DNA of 64,000 bases, taken from Streptomyces sp. GESEQ-35 (lineage in GTDB: Bacteria; Actinomycetota; Actinomycetes; Streptomycetales; Streptomycetaceae). A model generated the notes under the pieces. It was not told the origin of the DNA. It searched no databases and saw only the letters and a list, made by a program, of their open reading frames with translations. A program made the translations under genes and the position numbers. Location: positions 87,427-151,426 of the forward strand of contig NZ_JAFFSX010000029.1 of the NCBI RefSeq assembly GCF_017948485.1. The letters are read 5' to 3'. Shown piece after piece: positions 16,250 through 25,331 of this stretch (its first letter is position 1; each line of letters begins with the position of its first letter).

Positions 16250-18750
16250 CCGTGACCACCAACGCTCCCTCCGGAGGGGGAGAGGCGGCGGTCCCGCCGG
16301 AAGACCTCGTCACGCTGACGATCGACGGCGTGGAGATCAGCGTGCCCAAGGGCACCCTGGTCATCCGGGCCGCCGAGCAACTCGGCATCGAGATCCCCCG
16401 GTTCTGCGACCATCCCCTCCTCGATCCGGCCGGCGCCTGCCGCCAGTGCATCGTCGAGGTCGAGGGCCAGCGCAAGCCGATGGCGTCCTGCACGATCACG
16501 TGCACGGACGGGATGGTGGTGAAGACCCACCTCACCTCGCCGGTCGCCGAGAAGGCGCAGCACGGTGTGATGGAGCTGCTGCTCATCAACCACCCGCTGG
16601 ACTGCCCCGTCTGCGACAAGGGCGGCGAGTGCCCGCTTCAGAACCAGGCCATGTCGCACGGCCAGGCCGAGTCCCGCTTCGAAGGAAAGAAGCGGACCTA
16701 CGAGAAGCCGGTCCCGATCTCCACGCAGGTGCTGCTGGACCGGGAGCGGTGCGTGCTCTGCGCCCGCTGCACCCGGTTCTCCAACCAGATCGCGGGCGAC
16801 CCGATGATCGAACTGCTCGAGCGGGGCGCGCTCCAGCAGGTCGGTACCGGTGAGGGCGACCCCTTCGAGTCGTACTTCTCCGGCAACACCATCCAGATCT
16901 GCCCGGTCGGCGCGCTCACCTCGGCGGCGTACCGCTTCCGCTCCCGGCCCTTCGACCTCGTCTCCTCGCCCTCCGTGTGCGAGCACTGCTCCGGCGGCTG
17001 TGCGACCCGCACCGACCACCGGCGCGGCAAGGTCATGCGACGCCTCGGGGCCAACGACCCCGAGGTCAACGAAGAGTGGATCTGCGACAAGGGGCGCTTC
17101 GGCTTCCGGTATGCGCAGCAGCGGGACCGGATCGATACGCCGCTGGTGCGCAATGCCGAGGGCGAACTGGTCCCCGCTTCATGGCCGGAGGCCCTACAGA
17201 TCGCCGCCCAGGGGCTGCTCGCCTCGCGCGGTCGCACCGGTGTGCTGACCGGCGGACGCCTCACCGTCGAGGACGCGTACGCCTACAGCAAGTTCGCGCG
17301 CGTGGCGCTCGACACGAACGACATCGACTTCCGCGCGCGCGTCCACACCGGCGAGGAGGCCGACTTCCTGGCCGCCCGGGTCGCCGGGCGCGGACGGGAT
17401 CTCGACGGTACGGGCGTCACGTACACCTCTCTGGAGAAGGCGCCCGCGGTCCTGCTGGTCGGGTTCGAGGCCGAAGAGGAGGCGCCGGGCGTCTTCCTGC
17501 GGCTGCGCAAGGCCTGGCGGGGACACGGACAGAAGGTGTTCGCGCTGGCCACGCATGCCACGCGCGGGCTGGAGAAGGCAGGAGGCACGCTGCTGCCCGC
17601 CGCTCCCGGCACCGAGACCGAGTGGCTGGACGCGCTCGCGAGTGGGGTCGGCCTGGAGGACGACGGCGCGAAGGCCGCCGAGGCGCTGCGCACCGAGGGT
17701 GCGGTGATCGTCGTCGGCGAGCGGCTGGCCGCGGTGGCGGGCGGACTGACCGCCTCGGTACGGGCCGCGTCCGCGACCGGCGCCCAGTTGGTGTGGATTC
17801 CGCGCCGGGCCGGCGAGCGGGGCGCGATCGAGGCGGGGGCGCTGCCGTCGGTGCTGCCCGGCGGGCGCCCGGCCACCGACCCACGCGCGCGTGATGAGGT
17901 CGCAGCGGTTTGGGGTGTCGCCGAACTCCCGCACCGGTACGGCCGTGACACCGGCCAGATCGTCGAGGCCGCCGCCGCCGGCGAACTCCAGGCGCTGCTT
18001 GTCGCGGGCGTCGAGATCGCCGACCTGCCCGACCCGGCACGCACGCGTGAAGCGCTTCACGAAGTGGGCTTCGTGGTGTCGCTGGAGCTGCGGCCCAGCG
18101 AGGTCACCGAGCTCGCCGACGTCGTGCTGCCCGTCGCCGCGGTGGCCGAGAAGGCGGGCACGTTCCTCAACTGGGAAGGCCGAGTGCGTCTCTTCGAGGC
18201 CGCTCTCAAGCCCGACCACATGACCCGCACCCTCGCGCCGACCGACGCGCGTGCGCTGCAGATGCTGGCCGACGCCATGGACGTACACCTGGGGCTGCCG
18301 GATCTGCGCACCGCGCGCGCGGAGCTGGACCGGCTCGGTGCCTGGGACGGGCCGCGAGCCACCGAACCGCTGGAAACCGCGGGCGTGTTGCCGCGGCCGG
18401 CCGCCGGGGAGGCCGTGCTCGCCGGGCACCGGCTGCTGCTGGACCAGGGGCGCCTCCAGGAGGGCGACGACGCGCTCGCCGGGACGCGACATGCGGCCCA
18501 CGCGCGTGTGTCGGCCGCGACTGCCGCCGAGGCGGGCGTCAAGGACGGTGACGTGCTCGCGGTGACGGGCTCAGCCGGAGTAACCGAACTCCCGCTGCGG
18601 GTCACTGAGATGCCCGACCGGGTGGTCTGGCTCCCGTTGAACTCCGCCGGTGGGGGCGTCGCCTCCGACACCGGGGCGCTGCCCGGCGCCCTCGTCCGCA
18701 TCGGCCCGGCGACGCTCGCCGGCGAGGCCCCCAAGGAGGTGGAGGCATGA
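16246..18750 (+). CDS. nuoG: NADH-quinone oxidoreductase subunit G
   Basis: An 834-residue 75-kDa subunit, the electron wire of the peripheral arm. In order: ferredoxin-like [2Fe-2S] region (CDHPLLDPAGACRQC), His/Cys cluster (HPLDCPVCDKGGEC), two more Cys motifs (CVLCARC and a distal CPVGAL), and the extra [4Fe-4S] N7-type site (CEHCSGGC...CDKG) that starts a molybdopterin-oxidoreductase-like domain lacking cofactor function. The C-terminal half is Ala-rich and less conserved. Overlaps nuoF and nuoH by 4 bases each. Confidence 0.95.
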   Translation: MTVTTNAPSGGGEAAVPPEDLVTLTIDGVEISVPKGTLVIRAAEQLGIEIPRFCDHPLLDPAGACRQCIVEVEGQRKPMASCTITCTDGMVVKTHLTSPVAEKAQHGVMELLLINHPLDCPVCDKGGECPLQNQAMSHGQAESRFEGKKRTYEKPVPISTQVLLDRERCVLCARCTRFSNQIAGDPMIELLERGALQQVGTGEGDPFESYFSGNTIQICPVGALTSAAYRFRSRPFDLVSSPSVCEHCSGGCATRTDHRRGKVMRRLGANDPEVNEEWICDKGRFGFRYAQQRDRIDTPLVRNAEGELVPASWPEALQIAAQGLLASRGRTGVLTGGRLTVEDAYAYSKFARVALDTNDIDFRARVHTGEEADFLAARVAGRGRDLDGTGVTYTSLEKAPAVLLVGFEAEEEAPGVFLRLRKAWRGHGQKVFALATHATRGLEKAGGTLLPAAPGTETEWLDALASGVGLEDDGAKAAEALRTEGAVIVVGERLAAVAGGLTASVRAASATGAQLVWIPRRAGERGAIEAGALPSVLPGGRPATDPRARDEVAAVWGVAELPHRYGRDTGQIVEAAAAGELQALLVAGVEIADLPDPARTREALHEVGFVVSLELRPSEVTELADVVLPVAAVAEKAGTFLNWEGRVRLFEAALKPDHMTRTLAPTDARALQMLADAMDVHLGLPDLRTARAELDRLGAWDGPRATEPLETAGVLPRPAAGEAVLAGHRLLLDQGRLQEGDDALAGTRHAAHARVSAATAAEAGVKDGDVLAVTGSAGVTELPLRVTEMPDRVVWLPLNSAGGGVASDTGALPGALVRIGPATLAGEAPKEVEA

Positions 18751-20111
18751 ACGCGTACTTCGCTGCTGAAGACCTCTCGATGTTCGGCCGCGACCCCTGG
18801 TGGCTGGTCGTCATCAAGGCGGTGTTCTGCTTCGCCTTCCTGATGGTGACCGTGCTCTTCTCCATCGTCTGGGAGCGCAAGGTCGTCGCCTGGATGCAGT
18901 TGCGCATCGGCCCCAACCGGCACGGCCCCTGGGGCATGCTCCAGTCGCTCGCCGACGGCATCAAGCTGATGCTCAAGGAAGACCTCATCGTCAAACGCGC
19001 GGACAAGGCGGTCTACGTCCTCGCGCCGGTCGTCGCGGCCATCCCGGCCTTCATGGCGATCGCGGTGATCCCCTTCGGACCGGCCGGCAACGAGATCTCG
19101 ATCTTCGGCCACCGCACGACGATGCAGCTCACCGACCTGCCGATCGCGATGCTCTACATCCTCGCGGTTGCCTCGGTCGGCATCTACGGCATCGTCCTTG
19201 CGGGTTGGAGTTCTGGATCCACCTACCCGCTGCTCGGCGGTCTGCGCTCCTGCGCACAGATGATCTCCTACGAGATCGCCATGGGCGCCGCCTTCGCCTC
19301 CGTCTTCCTCTACTCGGGGTCGATGTCCACGTCGGCGATCGTCGAGGCGCAGCAGGACCGCTGGTACATCATCCTGCTGCCGGTCTCCTTCGTGATCTAC
19401 ATCATCACGATGGTCGGCGAGACCAACCGCGCCCCCTTCGACATGCCGGAGTCCGAGGGCGACCTGGTCGGCGGCTTCAACACCGAGTACTCGTCGATCA
19501 AGTTCGCGATGTTCATGCTCGCCGAGTACGTGAACATGGTGACCGTCTCGGCGGTGGCGACCACGCTCTTCCTGGGCGGCTGGCGGGCCCCCTGGCCGGT
19601 CACCACCTTCTGGGAGGGCGCGAACCACGGCTGGTGGCCGATGCTCTGGTTCGTTGTCAAGGTCCAGTTGCTGTTGTTCTTCTTCATCTGGCTGCGCGGC
19701 ACGCTCCCGCGGGTCCGCTACGACCAGTTGATGAAGCTCGGCTGGAAGGTCCTCATCCCGGTCTCCGTGGTCTGGCTGATGCTCGTGGCCACGGTGCGGA
19801 CGCTGCGGAACGAGAACTACGACTTCGCCGACATCGCCCTCTACGTCGGCGGCGGTGTCCTCGCCCTGCTGCTGCTCTCCTTCGTCGCCGACATGTTCCG
19901 CGAGAAGGGGAAGGCGGCCGATCGGCCCGCCGATGGACCCCCGGCCTTCGACCCGATGGCGGGCGGATTCCCCGTACCGCCACTGCCGGGACAGGACTTG
20001 CCGCCGGTGCCCCGGCGCCGTTCGCGCCGCGAGCGGGAGTTGATTGTCAGTGGTGGGTCGGATACTGCCAGTGACGGATCTCTGGATGGAAAGGAGGCGT
20101 CCGATGGCTGA
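18747..20111 (+). CDS. nuoH: NADH-quinone oxidoreductase subunit H
   Basis: A 454-residue membrane subunit that contacts NuoB/NuoD and forms the quinone entry channel. Signatures WERKVVAWMQLRIGPNR and GETNRAPFDMPESEGDLVGGFNTEYSS are intact, with eight predicted helices. A ~65-residue Pro/Arg-rich cytoplasmic C-terminal tail is an actinobacterial addition. It overlaps nuoI by 8 bases. Confidence 0.96.
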   Translation: MNAYFAAEDLSMFGRDPWWLVVIKAVFCFAFLMVTVLFSIVWERKVVAWMQLRIGPNRHGPWGMLQSLADGIKLMLKEDLIVKRADKAVYVLAPVVAAIPAFMAIAVIPFGPAGNEISIFGHRTTMQLTDLPIAMLYILAVASVGIYGIVLAGWSSGSTYPLLGGLRSCAQMISYEIAMGAAFASVFLYSGSMSTSAIVEAQQDRWYIILLPVSFVIYIITMVGETNRAPFDMPESEGDLVGGFNTEYSSIKFAMFMLAEYVNMVTVSAVATTLFLGGWRAPWPVTTFWEGANHGWWPMLWFVVKVQLLLFFFIWLRGTLPRVRYDQLMKLGWKVLIPVSVVWLMLVATVRTLRNENYDFADIALYVGGGVLALLLLSFVADMFREKGKAADRPADGPPAFDPMAGGFPVPPLPGQDLPPVPRRRSRRERELIVSGGSDTASDGSLDGKEASDG

Positions 20112-20715
20112 GGAGCCCAAGGAGGCCGGGCAGACGAAGCCTGGTTTCCAGAACCCCGTGGCCGGCTTCGGCGTGACCTTCAAGGCCATGTTCAAGAAGC
20201 GGCTGACCGAGCAGTACCCGGAGCAGCAGAAGACCACCGCACCCCGGTTCCACGGACGGCACCAGCTCAACCGCCATCCGGACGGCCTGGAGAAGTGCGT
20301 CGGCTGCGAGCTGTGCGCCTGGGCCTGTCCCGCCGACGCGATCTACGTCGAGGGCGCGGACAACACGGACGAGGAGCGCTACTCGCCGGGCGAGCGGTAC
20401 GGCCGCGTCTACCAGATCAACTACGCCCGCTGCATCCTGTGCGGCCTGTGCATCGAGGCGTGTCCCACGCGCGCGTTGACGATGACGAACGAGTTCGAGC
20501 TCGCCGACTCCAGCCGCGCCAACCTCATCTACACCAAGGAACAGCTGCTGGCCGGCCTCGAAGACGGCATGGTCGACGCGCCGCACGCCATCTACCCGGG
20601 GATGGATGAGCAGGACTACTACCGGGGCCTGGTGACGGAGGCCGCGCCCGGCACCGAGCCGCAGGTGGCCGTCTCCAAGGGCGAGAAGCCCGAGGACGAG
20701 GGGGTGGGCGCGTGA
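20104..20715 (+). CDS. nuoI: NADH-quinone oxidoreductase subunit I
   Basis: A 203-residue ferredoxin-like subunit with clusters N6a and N6b, shown by two CxxCxxCxxxCP motifs: CVGCELCAWACP and CILCGLCIEACP. I start at the ATG within the nuoH end, preceded by GGAAAGGAGG. An upstream in-frame GTG would extend it deep into nuoH. GTGA overlap with nuoJ. Confidence 0.96.
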   Translation: MAEEPKEAGQTKPGFQNPVAGFGVTFKAMFKKRLTEQYPEQQKTTAPRFHGRHQLNRHPDGLEKCVGCELCAWACPADAIYVEGADNTDEERYSPGERYGRVYQINYARCILCGLCIEACPTRALTMTNEFELADSSRANLIYTKEQLLAGLEDGMVDAPHAIYPGMDEQDYYRGLVTEAAPGTEPQVAVSKGEKPEDEGVGA

Positions 20716-21530
20716 ACGAGCAACTCGCCGCCTATTCGACCTCCACCGGAGAGGCCTTCCAGTTCTGGGTCCTCGGCACCGTCGCGGTGATCGGCGCCCT
20801 GTGCACCGTCTTCATGAAGAAGGCCGTGCACAGCGCGCTCTGCCTCGCCGGGACCATGATCATCCTGGCGGTGTTCTACCTCGCCAACGGCGCCTACTTC
20901 CTGGGCGTCGTACAGATCGTCGTCTACACCGGCGCGATCATGATGCTGTTCCTGTTCGTGGTGATGCTCGTCGGCGTGACGGCGGCGGACTCCTTGAAGG
21001 AGACCATCAAGGGCCAGCGCTGGCTGGCCCTTCTCTGTGGGCTCGGCTTCGGCATCCTGCTGGTCGCGGGCATCGGCAACGCCTCCCTGACGGAGTTCAA
21101 CGGCCTGGCACAGGCGAACGCGAACGGCAATGTGGAGGGCATCGCCACCCTCCTCTTCACCAAGTACGTCTTCGCCTTCGAAATCACCGGCGCCCTGCTC
21201 ATCACGGCCGCCGTCGGCGCCATGGTGCTCACCCACCGCGAGCGCACCGAGCGGGCCAAGACCCAGCGCGAGCTGGCCGAGGAGCGCGTGCGCGAGGGCA
21301 AGCACCTTCCGCCGCTGCCCGCGCCCGGCGTCTACGCCCGGCACAACGCGGTGGACATCGCGGGCCTGCTGCCCGACGGCACCCCGTCCGAGCTCACCGT
21401 CAGCAAGACGCTGCGCGAGCGCGGCCAGATCCGTGATGTGTCCGCCGAGGCGATCAGCGACCTCAAGGCCCTGGAACAGCGCTCCGAAGACCGTCTGGAG
21501 CGCACGAACAGCGGGGAGGCGTCGAAGTGA
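20712..21530 (+). CDS. nuoJ: NADH-quinone oxidoreductase subunit J
   Basis: A 272-residue membrane subunit (ND6). Five N-terminal helices include the conserved VQIVVYTGAIMMLFLFVVMLVG segment region (about 70-92) with the pi-bulge glycine. A ~100-residue charged cytoplasmic tail follows (RERTERAKTQREL onward), much longer than in E. coli and typical of actinobacteria. Four-base overlap with nuoK. Confidence 0.94.
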   Translation: MNEQLAAYSTSTGEAFQFWVLGTVAVIGALCTVFMKKAVHSALCLAGTMIILAVFYLANGAYFLGVVQIVVYTGAIMMLFLFVVMLVGVTAADSLKETIKGQRWLALLCGLGFGILLVAGIGNASLTEFNGLAQANANGNVEGIATLLFTKYVFAFEITGALLITAAVGAMVLTHRERTERAKTQRELAEERVREGKHLPPLPAPGVYARHNAVDIAGLLPDGTPSELTVSKTLRERGQIRDVSAEAISDLKALEQRSEDRLERTNSGEASK

Positions 21531-21826
21531 ACCCGGTCAACTACGTCTATCTCGCCGCCCTGTTGTTCACGATCGGCGCCACCGGCGTGCTGATCCGGCG
21601 GAACGCGATCGTCGTCTTCATGTGCGTCGAGCTGATGCTCAACGCCTGCAATCTCGCGCTCGTCGCCTTCTCCCGGATGCACGGCAACCTCGACGGTCAG
21701 GTCATCGCGTTCTTCACGATGGTCGTCGCCGCCGCGGAGGTCGTGGTCGGGCTCGCGATCATCGTGTCGCTGTTCCGTTCCCGCCACTCGGCCTCGGTCG
21801 ACGACGCCAGCCTGATGAAGCTCTAA
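21527..21826 (+). CDS. nuoK: NADH-quinone oxidoreductase subunit K
   Basis: A 99-residue, three-helix membrane subunit (ND4L). The two conserved glutamates of the proton path are visible in FMCVELMLNACNLAL and in AAAEVVVGLAI. Standard length for the family. It ends 14 bases before nuoL. Confidence 0.96.
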   Translation: MNPVNYVYLAALLFTIGATGVLIRRNAIVVFMCVELMLNACNLALVAFSRMHGNLDGQVIAFFTMVVAAAEVVVGLAIIVSLFRSRHSASVDDASLMKL

Positions 21827-21840
21827 GGGGTCGCTGAATC

Positions 21841-23754
21841 GTGGAGAACCTGATTGCGCTGCTGATCGCGGCGCCTCTGCTCGGAGCGGCCGTGCTGCTG
21901 TGCGGCGGTCGGCGGCTCGATGCCGTCGGCCACTGGATCGGGACGGTCCTCGCGGCCGCCTCATTCGTGATCGGCGCCGTCCTCTTCGTCGACATGCTGG
22001 GGAAGGGCGCCGACGAACGCGAGCTCAGCCAGCACCTGTTCAGCTGGGTGCCGGTCGAGGGCTTCCAGGCGGACGTCGCCTTCCAGCTCGACCAGCTGTC
22101 GATGACGTTCGTGCTGCTGATCACCGGCGTCGGCTCGCTGATCCACCTGTACTCGGTCGGGTACATGGAGCACGACGAGCGGCGCCGCCGCTTCTTCGGC
22201 TACCTGAACCTGTTCCTCGCGGCGATGCTGCTGCTCGTCCTCGCCGACAACTACCTACTGCTGTACGTCGGCTGGGAGGGCGTCGGTCTCGCGTCCTACC
22301 TGCTGATCGGCTTCTGGCAGCACAAGCCCAGCGCGGCGACCGCCGCGAAGAAGGCCTTCCTGGTCAACCGGGTCGGCGACATGGGCCTGTCGATCGCAAT
22401 CATGATCATGTTCACGACGTTCGGGACCTTCGCCTTCGGCCCGGTGCTCGGCACCCACGAAGAGGCGGGCCTCTCCGCGGACACCAGTGAGGCCACGCTC
22501 ACCGGCATCGCCCTGATGCTGCTCCTGGCAGCGTGCGGCAAGTCCGCCCAGGTGCCGCTGCAGTCCTGGCTCGGGGACGCGATGGAGGGCCCGACCCCGG
22601 TCTCGGCCCTCATCCACGCCGCGACGATGGTGACCGCGGGCGTCTATCTGATCGTCCGCTCCGGCGCCATCTTCAACGCGGCGCCCGACGCGCAGCTGGT
22701 CGTCACCATCGTCGGAGCCGTCACGCTCCTGTTCGGTGCGATCGTCGGTTGCGCGAAGGACGACATCAAGAAGGCGCTGGCCGGCTCGACCATGTCGCAG
22801 ATCGGCTACATGATCCTCGCCGCGGGCCTCGGTCCCATCGGCTACGTCTTCGCGATCATGCACCTGGTGACGCACGGCTTCTTCAAGGCCGGGCTGTTCC
22901 TCGGCGCCGGCTCGGTCATGCACGGCATGAACGAGGAGGTCGACATGCGCAAGTACGGCGGCCTCCGCAAGTACATGCCCGTCACCTTCGTCACCTTCGG
23001 CCTCGGCTACCTCGCCATCATCGGCTTCCCGGGTCTGTCCGGCTTCTTCTCCAAGGACAAGATCATCGAGGCGGCGTTCGCCAAGGGCGGCACCGAGGGC
23101 TGGATCCTCGGCGGCGCGGCCCTGCTGGGCGCGGCCATCACGGCGTTCTACATGACGCGCGTGATGCTGATGACGTTCTTCGGCGAGAAGCGCTGGCAGC
23201 CCGATGCGAACGGCAATGAGCCGCACCCGCACGAGTCGCCGAGGTCCATGACGATCCCGATGATCGTGCTGGCCTTCGGATCGGTCTTCGCAGGCGGGTT
23301 CTTCAGCATCGGCGACCGCTTCCTGCACTGGCTGGAGCCCATCACCGGGCACGACCACGGCGACTCCCCGGTCAGCGCTCTGACGGTCACCCTGGCCACC
23401 ATGGTGGTCCTGGTACTGGGCGTCGCCCTCGCCTACGCCCAGTACGGCCGTCGCCCGGTCCCGGTCCTCGCCCCGCGCGGATCGCTGCTCACCCGGGCCG
23501 CCCGCCGTGACCTGCTCCAGGACGACTTCAACCACGTCGTCCTGGTCCGCGGCGGCGAGCACCTCACGCGGTCCCTGGTGTACGTCGACCACACCCTGGT
23601 CGACGGAGTCGTCAACGGCACGGCGGCCTCGGTCGGCGGCCTCTCCGGACGCATGCGCAAGCTGCAGAACGGCTACGCGCGGTCGTACGCGTTCTCGATG
23701 TTCGGCGGTGCGGCCATCCTCGTCGCCGCGACCCTGCTGATGAGGGCGGTCTGA
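21841..23754 (+). CDS. nuoL: NADH-quinone oxidoreductase subunit L
   Basis: A 637-residue antiporter-like proton pump subunit (ND5). Key residues appear in YVGWEGVGLASYLLIGFW (TM5 glutamate), the TM7 lysine in LLAACGKSAQVPLQSWLGDAMEGPTPVSALIHAATMV region, and the TM12 lysine/lateral helix near the C-terminus. GTG start, 14 bases after nuoK with a GGGG-type ribosome site; nuoM starts 5 bases after its stop. Confidence 0.96.
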   Translation: MENLIALLIAAPLLGAAVLLCGGRRLDAVGHWIGTVLAAASFVIGAVLFVDMLGKGADERELSQHLFSWVPVEGFQADVAFQLDQLSMTFVLLITGVGSLIHLYSVGYMEHDERRRRFFGYLNLFLAAMLLLVLADNYLLLYVGWEGVGLASYLLIGFWQHKPSAATAAKKAFLVNRVGDMGLSIAIMIMFTTFGTFAFGPVLGTHEEAGLSADTSEATLTGIALMLLLAACGKSAQVPLQSWLGDAMEGPTPVSALIHAATMVTAGVYLIVRSGAIFNAAPDAQLVVTIVGAVTLLFGAIVGCAKDDIKKALAGSTMSQIGYMILAAGLGPIGYVFAIMHLVTHGFFKAGLFLGAGSVMHGMNEEVDMRKYGGLRKYMPVTFVTFGLGYLAIIGFPGLSGFFSKDKIIEAAFAKGGTEGWILGGAALLGAAITAFYMTRVMLMTFFGEKRWQPDANGNEPHPHESPRSMTIPMIVLAFGSVFAGGFFSIGDRFLHWLEPITGHDHGDSPVSALTVTLATMVVLVLGVALAYAQYGRRPVPVLAPRGSLLTRAARRDLLQDDFNHVVLVRGGEHLTRSLVYVDHTLVDGVVNGTAASVGGLSGRMRKLQNGYARSYAFSMFGGAAILVAATLLMRAV

Positions 23755-23759
23755 TACCG

Positions 23760-25331
23760 ATGTCCTTTCCACTGCTGACAGCGACGGCGGTGCTCCCCGC
23801 GATCGGGGCGATCGCCACGGCCGCCGTACCGGCCGCGCAGCGCACCGCCGCCAAGTGGCTTGCGCTGGTGGTCTCGTTGGGCACCCTCGGGCTGGCCATC
23901 ACGACCCTGGTGCGCTTCGATCCGGACGGCGACCGCTACCAGCTCACCGAATCCCACGCCTGGATCGCGGAGTTCGGGGTCAGATACGAGCTGGGTGTGG
24001 ACGGCATCGCGGTGGCGCTGCTCGCGCTGACCGCCCTGCTGATCCCGTTCATCATCCTCGCGGGCTGGCACGACGCCGACCCGTTGGAGACCGGCAGCAA
24101 GCGGTGGCGGCCGACGCAGGGCTTCTTCGCCCTGATCCTGGCCGTCGAGGCGATGGTGATCATCTCCTTCGAGGCCACCGACGTCTTCCTCTTCTACATC
24201 TTCTTCGAAGCCATGCTGATCCCGATGTACTTCCTCATCGGCGGCTTCGGGGACCGTGCTCACGAACACGGCGAGAAGGCGGCGTCCACGCAACGGTCGT
24301 ATGCCGCCGTGAAGTTCCTGCTCTACAACCTGGTCGGCGGCCTGATCATGCTGGCCGCGGTGATCGGCCTGTATGTGGTCGCCGGGAACTTCTCGCTCCA
24401 GGAGATCGCCGAGGCGCGGGCCAACGGCTCGCTGGACATGGCGACCAACACCGAACGCTGGCTGTTCCTGGGCTTCTTCTTCGCCTTCGCGGTGAAGGCC
24501 CCGCTGTGGCCGCTGCACACCTGGCTGCCCAACGCGATGGGGGAGGCCACCGCTCCGGTCGCCGTCCTCATCACGGCGGTCGTCGACAAGGTGGGCACCT
24601 TCGCGATGCTCCGCTTCTGCCTCCAGCTGTTCCCGGAGGCGTCGAAGTGGGCGACGCCCGCCATCCTCGTACTGGCGCTGATCAGCATCATCTACGGGGC
24701 ACTGCTCGCCGTCGGCCAGCGGGACATCAAGCGGCTGGTGGCGTACGCGTCGATCTCGCACTTCGGGTTCATCATCATGGGCATCTTCGCGATGACCAGC
24801 CAGGGCCAGTCGGGCGCGACGCTGTACATGGTCAACCACGGAATCTCGACGGCCGCGTTGATGCTGGTGGCCGGCTTCCTGATCTCGCGGCGTGGCTCGC
24901 GGCTCATCGCGGACTACGGAGGCGTGCAGAAGGTCGCTCCGGTGCTCGCCGGGACCTTCCTGATCGGAGGCCTGGCGACCCTGTCGCTGCCGGGACTCGC
25001 GCCGTTCGTGAGCGAATTCCTGGTTCTGGTCGGCACGTTCGCGCGCTATCCGGTGATCGGCATCATCGCCACCTTCGGCATCGTCCTCGCCGCGCTGTAC
25101 ACCCTCGTCCTCTATCAGAGGACGATGACGGGCCCGGTGAAGCCCGAGGTGGCGGCGATGCCGGATCTCAGGGTGCGTGAACTCGTGGTCGTCGCCCCGC
25201 TGGTCGCGTTGCTGATCGTCCTGGGCGTCTACCCGAAGCCCGTCACGGACATCGTCAACCCGGCGGTCAAGCAGACCATGTCCGACGTAGAGCAGAAGGA
25301 TCCTCAGCCCGAGGTGGAGGCGGCCAAGTGA
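23760..25331 (+). CDS. nuoM: NADH-quinone oxidoreductase subunit M
   Basis: A 523-residue antiporter-like subunit (ND4). TM5 glutamate in FFEAMLIPMYFLIG and TM7 lysine in FAVKAPLWPLHTWLPNAMGEATAPVAVL are conserved, with a GQRDIKRLVAYASISHFG TM8 region. The C-terminal ~15 residues are polar. GTGA overlap with nuoN. Confidence 0.96.
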   Translation: MSFPLLTATAVLPAIGAIATAAVPAAQRTAAKWLALVVSLGTLGLAITTLVRFDPDGDRYQLTESHAWIAEFGVRYELGVDGIAVALLALTALLIPFIILAGWHDADPLETGSKRWRPTQGFFALILAVEAMVIISFEATDVFLFYIFFEAMLIPMYFLIGGFGDRAHEHGEKAASTQRSYAAVKFLLYNLVGGLIMLAAVIGLYVVAGNFSLQEIAEARANGSLDMATNTERWLFLGFFFAFAVKAPLWPLHTWLPNAMGEATAPVAVLITAVVDKVGTFAMLRFCLQLFPEASKWATPAILVLALISIIYGALLAVGQRDIKRLVAYASISHFGFIIMGIFAMTSQGQSGATLYMVNHGISTAALMLVAGFLISRRGSRLIADYGGVQKVAPVLAGTFLIGGLATLSLPGLAPFVSEFLVLVGTFARYPVIGIIATFGIVLAALYTLVLYQRTMTGPVKPEVAAMPDLRVRELVVVAPLVALLIVLGVYPKPVTDIVNPAVKQTMSDVEQKDPQPEVEAAK